DNA from: Bacillota bacterium
GTDB taxonomy: Bacteria; Bacillota; Clostridia; Oscillospirales; Oscillospiraceae
Assembly (NCBI GenBank): GCA_029100605.1
Contig: JAQXPK010000120.1
Location: 48,135-112,134 of the forward strand
Direction: 5' to 3'
Length of the DNA stretch: 64,000 nucleotides
This document shows, one piece after another, positions 40,256 to 49,309 of the stretch. Each line of letters opens with the position of its first letter. The stretch's first letter is position 1. Below the pieces are notes generated by a model that was not told the origin of the DNA, made no database searches, and saw nothing but the letters and a program-made list of their open reading frames with translations. Position numbers and translations under genes: made by a program.

Positions 40256-41098
40256 ATGAAAACGTTGAATCACGAGGCGGTTTTGTCCCTTCTTCCTGAC
40301 CGGAACCCATGGGGGCATAAGGGGGATTTCGGGAAGCTCCTGCTGCTGTGCGGCAGCCGGGGATTTACCGGAGCGGCGTATTTTGCCGCCATGGGCGCGC
40401 TGCGCGCCGGGGCGGGACTGGTGTTTCTAGGGGTGCCTGAGAGCATCTACGCCATCGAGGCGGTGAAGCTGAATGAGCCGGTGGTGTTCCCACTGCCGGA
40501 GGACGGGGGAATGCTCAGCGGGACTGCTGTGCCGGAAATCCTGGACAGACTGCCGAAGATGGACGCTGTCCTTATCGGCCCTGGGCTGGGGCGGTCCGAA
40601 GGAACGCTGGCGGTGGTGAAGGCGGTGCTGGAAAAGGCCTCCTGCCCGGTGGTTGTGGATGCCGACGGCATAAATGTGCTGCGCGGGCATAGAGATATAC
40701 TGCGCGGAAGAAGCAATCCCACAATCCTGACGCCCCACGACGGGGAGTTTGCCCGTCTGGGGGGCATCATCGGGGATGACCGCATGGCCTCCGCTGCGAC
40801 CCTTGCCAGGGAGCTTGGATGCGTCGTCCTGCTGAAGGGGCATGAAACCTGTGTCACAGACGGCAAGATCGGCTACGTCAACCCCACCGGGAATCCCGGC
40901 ATGGCGGTAGGCGGCAGCGGGGACGTGCTGGCTGGCGTCATCGCGGCGCTGCTGGGGCAGGGGATCGCGCCTTTGGAAGCTGCCGCTTGCGGCGCGTGGC
41001 TCCACGGCGCGGCAGGCGACCTGTGCGCCAAGGAACTGGGGCAGTACGGGATGCTGCCCACGGATATGCTGCAAGCGCTTCCGCGACTACTGAAATAA
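40256..41098 (+). CDS. nnrD: ADP-dependent NAD(P)H-hydrate dehydratase
   Basis: GHKGDFGKLLLLCGSRGFTGAAYFAAMGALRAGAGL; NPTGNPGMAVGGSGDVLAGVIAALLGQG. Confidence 0.92.
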   Translation: MKTLNHEAVLSLLPDRNPWGHKGDFGKLLLLCGSRGFTGAAYFAAMGALRAGAGLVFLGVPESIYAIEAVKLNEPVVFPLPEDGGMLSGTAVPEILDRLPKMDAVLIGPGLGRSEGTLAVVKAVLEKASCPVVVDADGINVLRGHRDILRGRSNPTILTPHDGEFARLGGIIGDDRMASAATLARELGCVVLLKGHETCVTDGKIGYVNPTGNPGMAVGGSGDVLAGVIAALLGQGIAPLEAAACGAWLHGAAGDLCAKELGQYGMLPTDMLQALPRLLK

Positions 41099-41110
41099 GG
41101 CGGGGTTCCT

Positions 41111-41671
41111 TTGAAAAAATGGACGGCGGTTCTGGTGATGCTGGTGTTTCTCACGGGGTGCTCCGGAAAATCCCGGGAGCTGCAGCGGGGGCTTGACCTT
41201 CGCTCGGAGCTGCTGAAGGCCTCCCAATGCCGGTTTTCCTGCGAGATCACGGCGGATTACGGGGACAGAACCTACACCTTCGGCATGGACTGTCAGGGGG
41301 ATTCCCAGGGCAATCTGACCTTTACCGTTACCGCGCCGGAGACCATTGCGGGGATCACCGGGAAAATTGCCAGCGGGGAAGGCAGTCTGACCTTCGACGA
41401 TACCGCCCTGCAGTTTGATCTGATGGCGGACGACCGGCTTACCCCTATCAGCGCCCCCTGGATTCTCCTGAAAACCCTCCGGGAGGGCTTCCTCACCTCC
41501 GCCGGGATGGACGGGGAACGGCTCCGCCTGAGCATTGACGACAGCTATGAGGATGACGCGTTGCACCTGGACATATGGGTCAACGACGAGAATCGACCGG
41601 AAACGGCAGAGATTCTCTGGGGCGGACAGAAGATCCTGTCGCTTGCCGTCACAGATTTTAAAATTTCGTAG
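41111..41671 (+). CDS. lipoprotein, possibly LolA/GerS-like
   Basis: lipobox MLVFLTGCSGK; beta-rich ectodomain; family assignment is tentative. Confidence 0.6.
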   Translation: MKKWTAVLVMLVFLTGCSGKSRELQRGLDLRSELLKASQCRFSCEITADYGDRTYTFGMDCQGDSQGNLTFTVTAPETIAGITGKIASGEGSLTFDDTALQFDLMADDRLTPISAPWILLKTLREGFLTSAGMDGERLRLSIDDSYEDDALHLDIWVNDENRPETAEILWGGQKILSLAVTDFKIS

Positions 41672-41808
41672 CATTTTGACGCATCCGCGCATAGGATATT
41701 TTGCCAGCCCGCCGTATAAATGCCCGGCGGGCGTGGGACAATAGCATTACCGCGTTACATAAGGATTCATCCGGTAGCGTGAGTATTGATGCACGGAGAG
41801 TGAAAGCT

Positions 41809-42180
41809 ATGACGGAACCATCAGTCAAACGCGGCGACATATTCTACGCCGATCTGTCGCCGGTTGTGGGCAGTGAGCAGGGGGGCACCCGGCCTGTTTT
41901 AATTGTACAGAACGATACCGGCAACCGCCATTCCCCCACGGTCATCGCGGCGGCGATTACCAGCCAGACAGGTAAGGCCCGGCTGCCCACCCATATCAAC
42001 ATCGCGGGGGGCAGCGTGGGCTTAAGCAAGGATTCCATCATCCTACTGGAGCAGATCCGCACCATTGACAAGCGCCGCCTCCGGGAGCACATGGGGCACC
42101 TGGACGACAGCCAGATGGCTCAGGTGGACGACGCCATCGCGGTGAGCTTCGGCCTCCCCGGCGGCGGGAGAGCAACGTAA
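41809..42180 (+). CDS. MazF/PemK family endoribonuclease toxin
   Basis: KRGDIFYADLSPVVGSEQGGTRPVLIVQNDTGNRHSPTVIAAAIT; SIILLEQIRTIDKRRL. Confidence 0.92.
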   Translation: MTEPSVKRGDIFYADLSPVVGSEQGGTRPVLIVQNDTGNRHSPTVIAAAITSQTGKARLPTHINIAGGSVGLSKDSIILLEQIRTIDKRRLREHMGHLDDSQMAQVDDAIAVSFGLPGGGRAT

Positions 42181-42183
42181 ACC

Positions 42184-42440
42184 AGATACAACTGAGATAC
42201 AAGATACTGAGATACGAGAAACAAGATACGATATTATGTCTTATCGCAACTATTCAGTCACCCGTATTTTTCTCTTTGAAAAGTTTGTAAAATCGGCAGA
42301 AAAGAGAACGGATTGCCACACCAGTGTGCGCACAGGTTCGCAATGACATGGGCTACTGAACAGTTACGTCTTATCTTCTACCTTCTATTTTGTATCTCCT
42401 ATCTTCAATCTTGTATCTTCAATCTCCTATCTCCTATCTT
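42184..42440. repeat. composite intergenic repeat: inverted degenerate agatac/gtatct arrays flanking an attgccacacc..cgcaatgacatg motif
   Basis: left arm gatacaactgagatacaagatactgagatacgagaaacaagatacg; right arm cttctaccttctattttgtatctcctatcttcaatcttgtatcttcaatctcctatctcctatc. Confidence 0.65.
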
Positions 42441-42501
42441 TTTTCTTTGGGAATACGCCGCTTCTTTGCCGCATAGATTTGCGGCAGGGAGGCGTTCTAC
42501 T

Positions 42502-42879
42502 TTGGATTATGGCGTTTATTTCGGGAAAGAACAGGTTGGAAAGGTGCAGGTGCAGCGGCAGGGATTATACTACCGGTTCACCTGCCGGTGTCGGATTTCG
42601 GGAGACGTGATGTGCCGCCTTTGGGTCTCCTGCGGGGACAAGCGGGAGAATCTGGGGCTGGTAGTGCCCATGGACGGAGGCTTCGGACTGAATACGTCCC
42701 TGCCGGTCAAGCGTCTGGGAGAGGGGAAGCTGACCTTCACGCTGCTTCCCAAGCACGACGAGCCAACCGGTAGGTTCGTCCCCATTTCCCCGGAGGAGCC
42801 CTTTGCCTACATAGAGCGGCTGAAGGAAAGCTACCTGGTTCGCAAGGGGGAACAAGTGGGAATCGAGATTACGGAATAA
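42502..42879 (+). CDS. hypothetical protein (probable TTG start)
   Basis: LDYGVYFGKEQVGKVQVQRQGLYYRFTCRCRISG; gggagg RBS 9 nt before TTG. Confidence 0.6.
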   Translation: MDYGVYFGKEQVGKVQVQRQGLYYRFTCRCRISGDVMCRLWVSCGDKRENLGLVVPMDGGFGLNTSLPVKRLGEGKLTFTLLPKHDEPTGRFVPISPEEPFAYIERLKESYLVRKGEQVGIEITE

Positions 42880-42925
42880 CGAAATGGCAGGAACGGGGAG
42901 CATCCCTGTTCCTGCCATTTTGTGC

Positions 42926-43681
42926 TTACAGTTCGAGCTCCAGCCCTACCGGGCAGTGGTCTGAGCCTTGAATTTCCGGGTAGATGGGTGTGGCGGTGAT
43001 CTTGTCTGCCAGACGGTTGGAGACCAGAAAATAATCGATCCGCCAGCCGGCGTTGTTGGCACGAGCGTTGAACATATAGCTCCACCAGGTATAGGCTCCG
43101 ACGGTGTCGGGGTGGAGATAGCGGAAGGTATCCGTGAAGCCCGCGGCAAGCAGCTTTCCGAAGCTCTCCCGCTCCTCATCGGAGAAGCCGGCGTTGCCCC
43201 GGTTGGAGGCGGGATTTTTCAGGTCGATCTCCTGATGGGCGACGTTCAGGTCGCCGCAGGCGATGACGGGCTTTTTCCGATCAAGTGCCTGTAAGTATTC
43301 CCGAAACGCCCCGTCCCAGCAAAGCCGGTGGTCAATGCGGGTCAGTCCCCGTTGGGCGTTGGGGGTGTAGCAGGTGACGAGGAAAAAGTCCGGGTATTCC
43401 AGGGTGATCAGCCGTCCCTCGGTGTCCAGCTCCGCAACACCCAGGCCGTACCGGACGGACAGGGGTTCCGCCTTTGCGAAGATCGCCGTGCCGGAATAGC
43501 CCTTTTTTTCGGCGTAGTTCCAGAACTGGATATAGCCCGGCAGGGGAAGGTCAATTTGTCCTGAGTGCAGCTTCGTCTCCTGAAGGCAGAAAAAGTCGGC
43601 ATCCAGGTTGGCGAAAGAGTCCAGAAAGCCCTTGCCGACGCAGGCTCTCAGGCCGTTGACATTCCAGGATATGAATTTCAT
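42926..43681 (-). CDS. xth: exodeoxyribonuclease III (left copy)
   Basis: MKFISWNVNGLRACVGKGF; LQETKLHSGQ; GSDHCPVGLEL. Confidence 0.95.
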   Translation of the reverse strand: MKFISWNVNGLRACVGKGFLDSFANLDADFFCLQETKLHSGQIDLPLPGYIQFWNYAEKKGYSGTAIFAKAEPLSVRYGLGVAELDTEGRLITLEYPDFFLVTCYTPNAQRGLTRIDHRLCWDGAFREYLQALDRKKPVIACGDLNVAHQEIDLKNPASNRGNAGFSDEERESFGKLLAAGFTDTFRYLHPDTVGAYTWWSYMFNARANNAGWRIDYFLVSNRLADKITATPIYPEIQGSDHCPVGLELEL

Positions 43682-44169
43682 TGGGTTTCCTCCGTTGCTT
43701 CGGTGTTACTGTCGTACAGCGTCAGATTGTCCTGGTTCATGGTGACGGTTCGGCTGCCGCTGATGATGGTTACGTTCTTCGCCTCCGTGATGGACAGGCA
43801 GGTCATGGTGATACAGGCGCAGGCGAGGGTGAATTCGGCCTCGGTCATGGACTGAGCGGTGTCCGTCAGCTCCAGCGTGACAGTGGTGCCATCGTGTCCG
43901 ACCTTGACAAACCGAACGCCCCGGGGCAGGGGAGAGGACAGGGCTTCATCGTTGGGACCCATGAAGTACAGCGCCAGCAGATAGTTCAGATCCCTCCGGT
44001 GACCCGAGGCCTCCCGCTGTTCAGAGGCGATCACTCCGTCCGCTGCGCCGTACTGGTATTCTCGCCGGGGATAGTAAAAGGTAACGGGATCCTTCATCCG
44101 TTCCCCGGAGAGGGCGCAGCCGGAGAGCAGCAGGCAGAGCGCGAGAATCAGACAGAATAACCGCTTCAT
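43678..44169 (-). CDS. GerM-domain lipoprotein (left copy)
   Basis: lipobox LLSGCAL; VTFYYPRREYQYG; GerMN-like body. Confidence 0.75.
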   Translation of the reverse strand: MKRLFCLILALCLLLSGCALSGERMKDPVTFYYPRREYQYGAADGVIASEQREASGHRRDLNYLLALYFMGPNDEALSSPLPRGVRFVKVGHDGTTVTLELTDTAQSMTEAEFTLACACITMTCLSITEAKNVTIISGSRTVTMNQDNLTLYDSNTEATEETQ

Positions 44170-45626
44170 GTCCTGTCCACCTCCGTGTCAAAGGCCGGGA
44201 AGGTGACGGTGAAGGTGGTTCCCTCGCCCACAACGCTGGAAACGGCGATTTCGCCCCGGTTGCGCTGGACGATGGTGCGGACAATGGCAAGCCCAAGGCC
44301 GCTGCCGCCGCTTTTCCGGGAACGAGCCTTGTCCACCCGGTAGAACCGCTCGAAAATGTGGGGAAGGGCCTCCTCCGGGATGCCCATGCCGGTGTCGCTG
44401 ACCGTCAGCAGGGCGTTATCCTCCTGACGGCTTAAGTGAACCGTCAGCTTGCCCCCGGGGACATTGTACTTGATGCCGTTTTCCATCAGGTTGAAGACGA
44501 TCTGGTATAGGTCGTCCTCCAGAATCAGCACCGGCGTATCCTCCTCCAGCTCCAGCTGGAAGCGGATGCCCGACTGCTGGGCGTTGGCACGGAGCATTTT
44601 CGCCACTCGGCGCACGGTGGGTGCCATGTAGATGATCTCACTTTCCTGCATCTGGGCGTTTTCCGCTTTGGTCAGGGACAGCAGCTTGGCTGCCATGCGG
44701 TTGAGACGCTCCGCCTCGTCGCCAATGTCGCCGACAAATTCCTTGATGGTGTCCACGTCCATGTCGTTTTGCAAAATGGAATCTGTGAGCAGCTTGATGG
44801 AGGCCAGGGGCGTTTTCAGCTCATGGGAGGCGTCGGAGACGAACTGGCTGCGCTTACGCTCCGAGGTCTGCAGCCGCTCCGTCAGGTCGTTAAACTCCTC
44901 CCCCAGAACCGTCAGCTCGTCGCTGCCGCCCATGTTGACCTTTTGGGAGTAGTCTCCCTCCCGGATGGTGCGCATATAGGCCATGATCCGGTTTAGACGC
45001 CGGGAAAAGGCGTTGGAAAAGGCCAGAGAGAACACTGTGACGATGATTTCCAGCAGCAGGGTAATCCGAAGAAGCGTCAACTGCAAAGATTTAATCAGCG
45101 CGCCCTGGGTGGTGTCGTACTCCGTCATGTACACGCAGCCCACTACGGTGCCGTAGTAGACGATGGGGGTCGCCGCCCGGGAATCCGTGACGCCGTCGTG
45201 GTATGTCCAGGAAAAGACGTTGTTTCCCTCGGGGGCGCTGCTGCTGACGGTGAGAGCCTGCAATATCTCCGGCAGCAGAACATAGCTTCCGGCGGAGGTG
45301 CCGCTGCTGTCATACAGGGCGGAGCCGCTCCGGTCAGTGACCACCAGGCGGGTGACCTTCAGACTTTCCAGCTGGCTGACGATGCCTGTAACGGTGGAGG
45401 TGTTCAGCACCTCGGCGGTGGCAATTTCGTCGGAAGCCAGCAGACATTTTTCCACCAGGGAGGACTCCTTGCTCTGGTAGAACAGCTTGTGGCACATACT
45501 GGAACAGTAGATATTCAAAATGATCAGCACCACCAGCGTAATGAGCACGTAGCTCATCGCGTAGCGGAACTGGGTGTTGCCATAGCCGCGGGAAGCGGTC
45601 TTCTTACTTTCGGAAATAATAGCCAA
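44166..45626 (-). CDS. sensor histidine kinase (left copy)
   Basis: HAMP; FVSDASHELKTPLASIKLLTDS H-box; GSGLGLAIVRTIVQRN. Confidence 0.95.
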   Translation of the reverse strand: MAIISESKKTASRGYGNTQFRYAMSYVLITLVVLIILNIYCSSMCHKLFYQSKESSLVEKCLLASDEIATAEVLNTSTVTGIVSQLESLKVTRLVVTDRSGSALYDSSGTSAGSYVLLPEILQALTVSSSAPEGNNVFSWTYHDGVTDSRAATPIVYYGTVVGCVYMTEYDTTQGALIKSLQLTLLRITLLLEIIVTVFSLAFSNAFSRRLNRIMAYMRTIREGDYSQKVNMGGSDELTVLGEEFNDLTERLQTSERKRSQFVSDASHELKTPLASIKLLTDSILQNDMDVDTIKEFVGDIGDEAERLNRMAAKLLSLTKAENAQMQESEIIYMAPTVRRVAKMLRANAQQSGIRFQLELEEDTPVLILEDDLYQIVFNLMENGIKYNVPGGKLTVHLSRQEDNALLTVSDTGMGIPEEALPHIFERFYRVDKARSRKSGGSGLGLAIVRTIVQRNRGEIAVSSVVGEGTTFTVTFPAFDTEVDRT

Positions 45627-46284
45627 CGCCCCACTTCGTCATAATGTATTTCGGCTCCGCCGGGTTTTCCTCCAGCTTTTCCCGCAGACGGCGGATGTGT
45701 ACGTCCACGGTACGGATGTCGCTGCGGTATTCGTAAGCCCAGATGGTGTCCAGCAGCGCCTCCCGGGAATACACCCGGTTGGGATTGCGCATGAGAAATT
45801 CGATGACATCAAATTCTTTGGCGGTCAGATCGGCAAGCTGCCCGTTTTTGTAAGCGTTTCGGCCATCCAAATCCAGGGTGATGGTGCCGATGGTCAAATT
45901 GTTCCCGGCACTGCTTTGCTCCGAGCGGGCGGAGCGCCGAAGCAGCGCCCGAATGCGGGCTTTCAGCTCCAGAATGTTGAAGGGCTTCGTCAGATAGTCG
46001 TCCGCCCCGTGATCGAAGCCAATGAGCTTGTCCATGTCGTCGCCCTTGGCGGTGAGCATGATGATGGGCACGTCGGAAAATTCCCGGATCTTCGAGCAGG
46101 CGGTGAGACCGTCCATATTTGGCATCATCACGTCCAGCACGACCAGGTCCGGGTGCTGCTCCTGCACCGCCTGAACGGCTTCCAAGCCGTCGGAGCCGGT
46201 GATTACCTCGTAGCCCTCGTTTTGCAGATTAAAGCGAATGCCCTTGACCAGCAGGGCTTCGTCGTCAACAACCAGTATCTTCAT
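45604..46284 (-). CDS. OmpR-family response regulator (left copy)
   Basis: receiver VVDDEALLVKG..DLVVLDVMMPNMDGLTA; winged-helix C-terminus. Confidence 0.96.
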   Translation of the reverse strand: MKILVVDDEALLVKGIRFNLQNEGYEVITGSDGLEAVQAVQEQHPDLVVLDVMMPNMDGLTACSKIREFSDVPIIMLTAKGDDMDKLIGFDHGADDYLTKPFNILELKARIRALLRRSARSEQSSAGNNLTIGTITLDLDGRNAYKNGQLADLTAKEFDVIEFLMRNPNRVYSREALLDTIWAYEYRSDIRTVDVHIRRLREKLEENPAEPKYIMTKWGVGYYFRK

Positions 46285-46673
46285 TTCGTTCCTCCAACTG
46301 TAATCAGGCCGAGTATGGCCTCCATTCGCTTTTCTCCAATGCCCTCCACGTTCATCAGACTCTCCACAGCCGCAAAATCTCCGTTTTCCGAACGGTAGGC
46401 AACGATGCGCTCCGCCAGAACAGCGCCGATGCCGGGCAATGCAGCCAGGGTTTCTGCGTCCGCCTTGTTAATGTCAATGGGATAGACCACGGTGTGGGTC
46501 TCGGCGGCAGTAACCTCGGGGGCAGTCGTTTCCGGCGGCAGAGTCTGCATGGCGGCGGGAACGGACAGCTCTACACTGCCCCGCTTCCCATTTCGGCCCA
46601 GAAAGAAGCCGGCGGTAAAGGCGGCGAACAGAAGCGTGACGACCACAAGAATACTGAGCCGTGGTTTTTTCAT
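46281..46673 (-). CDS. ComEA-like helix-hairpin-helix DNA-binding protein
   Basis: INKADAETLAALPGIGAVLAERIVAYRSENGDF..VEGIGEKRMEAI. Confidence 0.88.
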   Translation of the reverse strand: MKKPRLSILVVVTLLFAAFTAGFFLGRNGKRGSVELSVPAAMQTLPPETTAPEVTAAETHTVVYPIDINKADAETLAALPGIGAVLAERIVAYRSENGDFAAVESLMNVEGIGEKRMEAILGLITVGGTK

Positions 46674-46784
46674 GGGAATCGGCCTCCCGGATTGACTAGA
46701 GGGTGAAAAGCTGTTATAATAGCCTCATTATACACGACTTTTCACCGCCGGACAAGTCCGGTGAAGAAATATTGAGGGAAATTT

Positions 46785-48269
46785 ATGAAAAAAATGAGAT
46801 TTCTGAGTCTGGCACTCTGCCTTTGCCTGCTGTTCCAGGCGGGAATTCCGGCCTCCGCGACGGAAATCACCGAGACTGCCCCGTCTGCCGGAGAGCCCGT
46901 ACAGGAAACGACGCAGATTCCCTTTGGCAGGGTGTGCATTGACAATGGCTGCCGCACCATTAACGGCCTGCGGCCCCTGATTGGCAGCGACCGGCGTCTG
47001 GACACTTCCCAGGCTGTGTTTGTCTACGAGACGAATACCGAAACCGTGATCTATTCCTACAATCCGGACACCAAGATGTGCCCCGGCACTCTGACCAAGA
47101 TGGTGACAGCGCTGGTTGCCATTGAAAACAGCAATTTGGACGATATTGTCACCTGCGCCGACGGCATCCAGTCCAGAGTTCCTGGCAGCAGCCAGAAGAT
47201 GTCGCCCCAGCTGAAAAGCGGCGAGCAGCTGACGGTGGAGGATCTGCTTCACGGTCTGCTGCTGGAGAGCGCCAACGATGCTGCCGTCGCTCTGGCGGAG
47301 CATGTGGCGGGAACCACCGATGCGTTTTTAACTATGATGAACAACCGCGTCAGGCAGATGGGCTGCACCAACACGGAATTCGGCAATATCTCCGGTCTGG
47401 ATACGGCGACCTCTTATTCCACCGCCCGGGAGCTGGCGAAGATTGTGGTGGAAGCGACGAAGAACGAGACCTTTGCCAGAATTTTCGGTACAGCCCTTTA
47501 TGACATTGAACCGACCAACATGGTGGACAAAAAACGGGAGCTGAAGACCAAAAACTACATGATCGACAACCACATTATCCAGCAGTTCATGAACAACCAG
47601 GTGACCGGCGGCCTTCCCAGCTACACAGAAAACTCCGGAGCCAGCCTTGCCTGTACCGGCGAATATAATGATATGCGCCTTGTGTGCATCACCCTGGGGG
47701 CAACCCGTGTGACCAATGAAGAAACCGGAAACGTGGCCACCTACGGTAACTTTGAAGAAATGACCGAGCTGGTCAATTATCTGTTCAACAACTTTAAGAC
47801 CAACCGCATTATTTATGATGGCATGGCGGTCAACCAATGGCCCGTTGCCGGCGGGGAATGTGAGGTCGTGGGACAGGCTTTTGTGGATGTGGATACGGTG
47901 GTTCCGGCGGGCGTTCAGATGAAAAATTTCATCATGAACTACAATGTGGAGGGCGGCGGCATGACCGCTCCCATCCGGAAGGATGACCGGATTGCCACGC
48001 TGGAGGTCTGGTATCAGAATTCCTGCGTCACTGAGGTGGAGCTGTATGCCGTAGCGGATGTCCGTGCCGTGGGAGATACCGGCGTGTCCGTCCGGAGCAA
48101 CGGGGATGACGGCGGGGCTGGCGGCTCCAAGGTACTGTCCGTGATCGGCACGGGCTGCGTGATCGTGCTGGGACTGGTGGGCGTGTACCTGGCGTTCAAT
48201 TCCTTCATGCGTTCCCGCAGACGTGCCCGCACCCGCCGCAGGCGGGCCGAGCGCAGAAGGAGCCGGTAA
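46785..48269 (+). CDS. D-alanyl-D-alanine carboxypeptidase (left copy)
   Basis: signal peptide; S11 peptidase family architecture, SGLDTATSYSTARELAKI; C-terminal TM and Arg-rich tail. Confidence 0.88.
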   Translation: MKKMRFLSLALCLCLLFQAGIPASATEITETAPSAGEPVQETTQIPFGRVCIDNGCRTINGLRPLIGSDRRLDTSQAVFVYETNTETVIYSYNPDTKMCPGTLTKMVTALVAIENSNLDDIVTCADGIQSRVPGSSQKMSPQLKSGEQLTVEDLLHGLLLESANDAAVALAEHVAGTTDAFLTMMNNRVRQMGCTNTEFGNISGLDTATSYSTARELAKIVVEATKNETFARIFGTALYDIEPTNMVDKKRELKTKNYMIDNHIIQQFMNNQVTGGLPSYTENSGASLACTGEYNDMRLVCITLGATRVTNEETGNVATYGNFEEMTELVNYLFNNFKTNRIIYDGMAVNQWPVAGGECEVVGQAFVDVDTVVPAGVQMKNFIMNYNVEGGGMTAPIRKDDRIATLEVWYQNSCVTEVELYAVADVRAVGDTGVSVRSNGDDGGAGGSKVLSVIGTGCVIVLGLVGVYLAFNSFMRSRRRARTRRRRAERRRSR

Positions 48270-48271
48270 CT

Positions 48272-48838
48272 ATGCTGAACTGGAATGATCTAAAAGGCGT
48301 TTGCGCCGCGTGCACCCGGTGCGGCTTGTGCGAGACGCGGCACAACGTAGTGTTTGGCGTTGGAAGGGAGGACGCGGACATCCTGTTTGTGGGGGAAGGC
48401 CCCGGCGAGCAGGAGGATCTGACGGGTGAGCCCTTTGTCGGGCCGGCGGGGAAGCTGCTGGACGATATGCTCTCCATCATCGACCTGAGCCGAGCGGAAA
48501 ATTGCTATATCGCCAACATCGTCAAATGCCGCCCGCCTCACAACCGCGACCCCCTGGAGACGGAGCAGGACGCTTGTATCGGCTATCTGCGCAACCAGGT
48601 GGCGCTGGTAAAGCCAAAGATCATTGTGTGCCTGGGGCGTATCGCCGCCAAGCGCCTGATCGATCCCGATTACCGCATTACAAGGCAGCACGGTCATTGG
48701 ATAGAGAAAAACGGCGTCTGGATGACCGCCATCTACCACCCCTCCGCGCTATTGCGGGATGTGACCAAACGCCCGGAAACCTTCGATGATCTGCTGTCCA
48801 TCCGGGACAAAATCCGCCAGGTAAGCGCAAATATGTAA
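48272..48838 (+). CDS. uracil-DNA glycosylase, family 4 (left copy)
   Basis: CTRCGLCETRHNVVFGVG; GEGPGEQEDLTGEPFVGPAGKLLDDML; Fe-S Cys pattern. Confidence 0.94.
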   Translation: MLNWNDLKGVCAACTRCGLCETRHNVVFGVGREDADILFVGEGPGEQEDLTGEPFVGPAGKLLDDMLSIIDLSRAENCYIANIVKCRPPHNRDPLETEQDACIGYLRNQVALVKPKIIVCLGRIAAKRLIDPDYRITRQHGHWIEKNGVWMTAIYHPSALLRDVTKRPETFDDLLSIRDKIRQVSANM

Positions 48839-48841
48839 AGC

Positions 48842-48876
48842 AAAAGTCCGCTGTTTTCTGAAAACAGCGGACTTTT
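48842..48876. terminator. bidirectional terminator
   Basis: aaaagtccgctgttttc-tg-aaaacagcggactttt. Confidence 0.85.
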
Positions 48877-49050
48877 GGAGCTAGTGACCTGACTCGAACA
48901 GGCGACCTTCTCATTACGAGCGCGCGCTAAAGCATTTGGTAGCTTCTCGTAACTTGCGGAAAGTGCTTGTATTGCAAGCACTTTTTCGTCTCCAAGGTTT
49001 TGGCTCATCCCGTCTTATGGGGTATCATTAGGCCATTTTTGAGAAAAAAT

Positions 49051-49083
49051 AACGCCAAATTAACGCCAAGTTCCCGCCAAGTG
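49051..49083. repeat. three tandem 11-bp repeats near left attachment site
   Basis: aacgccaaatt / aacgccaagtt / cccgccaagtg. Confidence 0.6.
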
Positions 49084-49309
49084 CTGTTTCCGAAAAAGTT
49101 GCGGGTATTGACAGGCTTGACATCCCCAACATTTACGGATGGATTCGGGTTTTGTTTCCTCAGGTTCAAAAAACGGCAATTCCGAACTTTTACGGAATCT
49201 TTTAAGATAATCCCATATTTGTTGCTTCTGAATAATCCGTTGCCTTCTCTATAAATACAACAGCAGTATTTCTTTTTTGATTATACCCTCTGTCACAGTT
49301 AATTTCAAG

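Noticed and set aside
42313-42501. N-terminal extension of the 188-aa ORF
   Set aside because: It is translated repeat sequence (hydrophobic LIFYLLFCISYLQS); a TTG start at 42502 with a good RBS fits better.
48733-49008. 91-aa minus-strand ORF containing VACSSQVTSSK
   Set aside because: Translation of tRNA 3' half plus antisense of udg; not a credible gene.
48967-49254. 95-aa plus-strand ORF at element left end
   Set aside because: No RBS or recognisable family; covers the repeat-rich attachment region.
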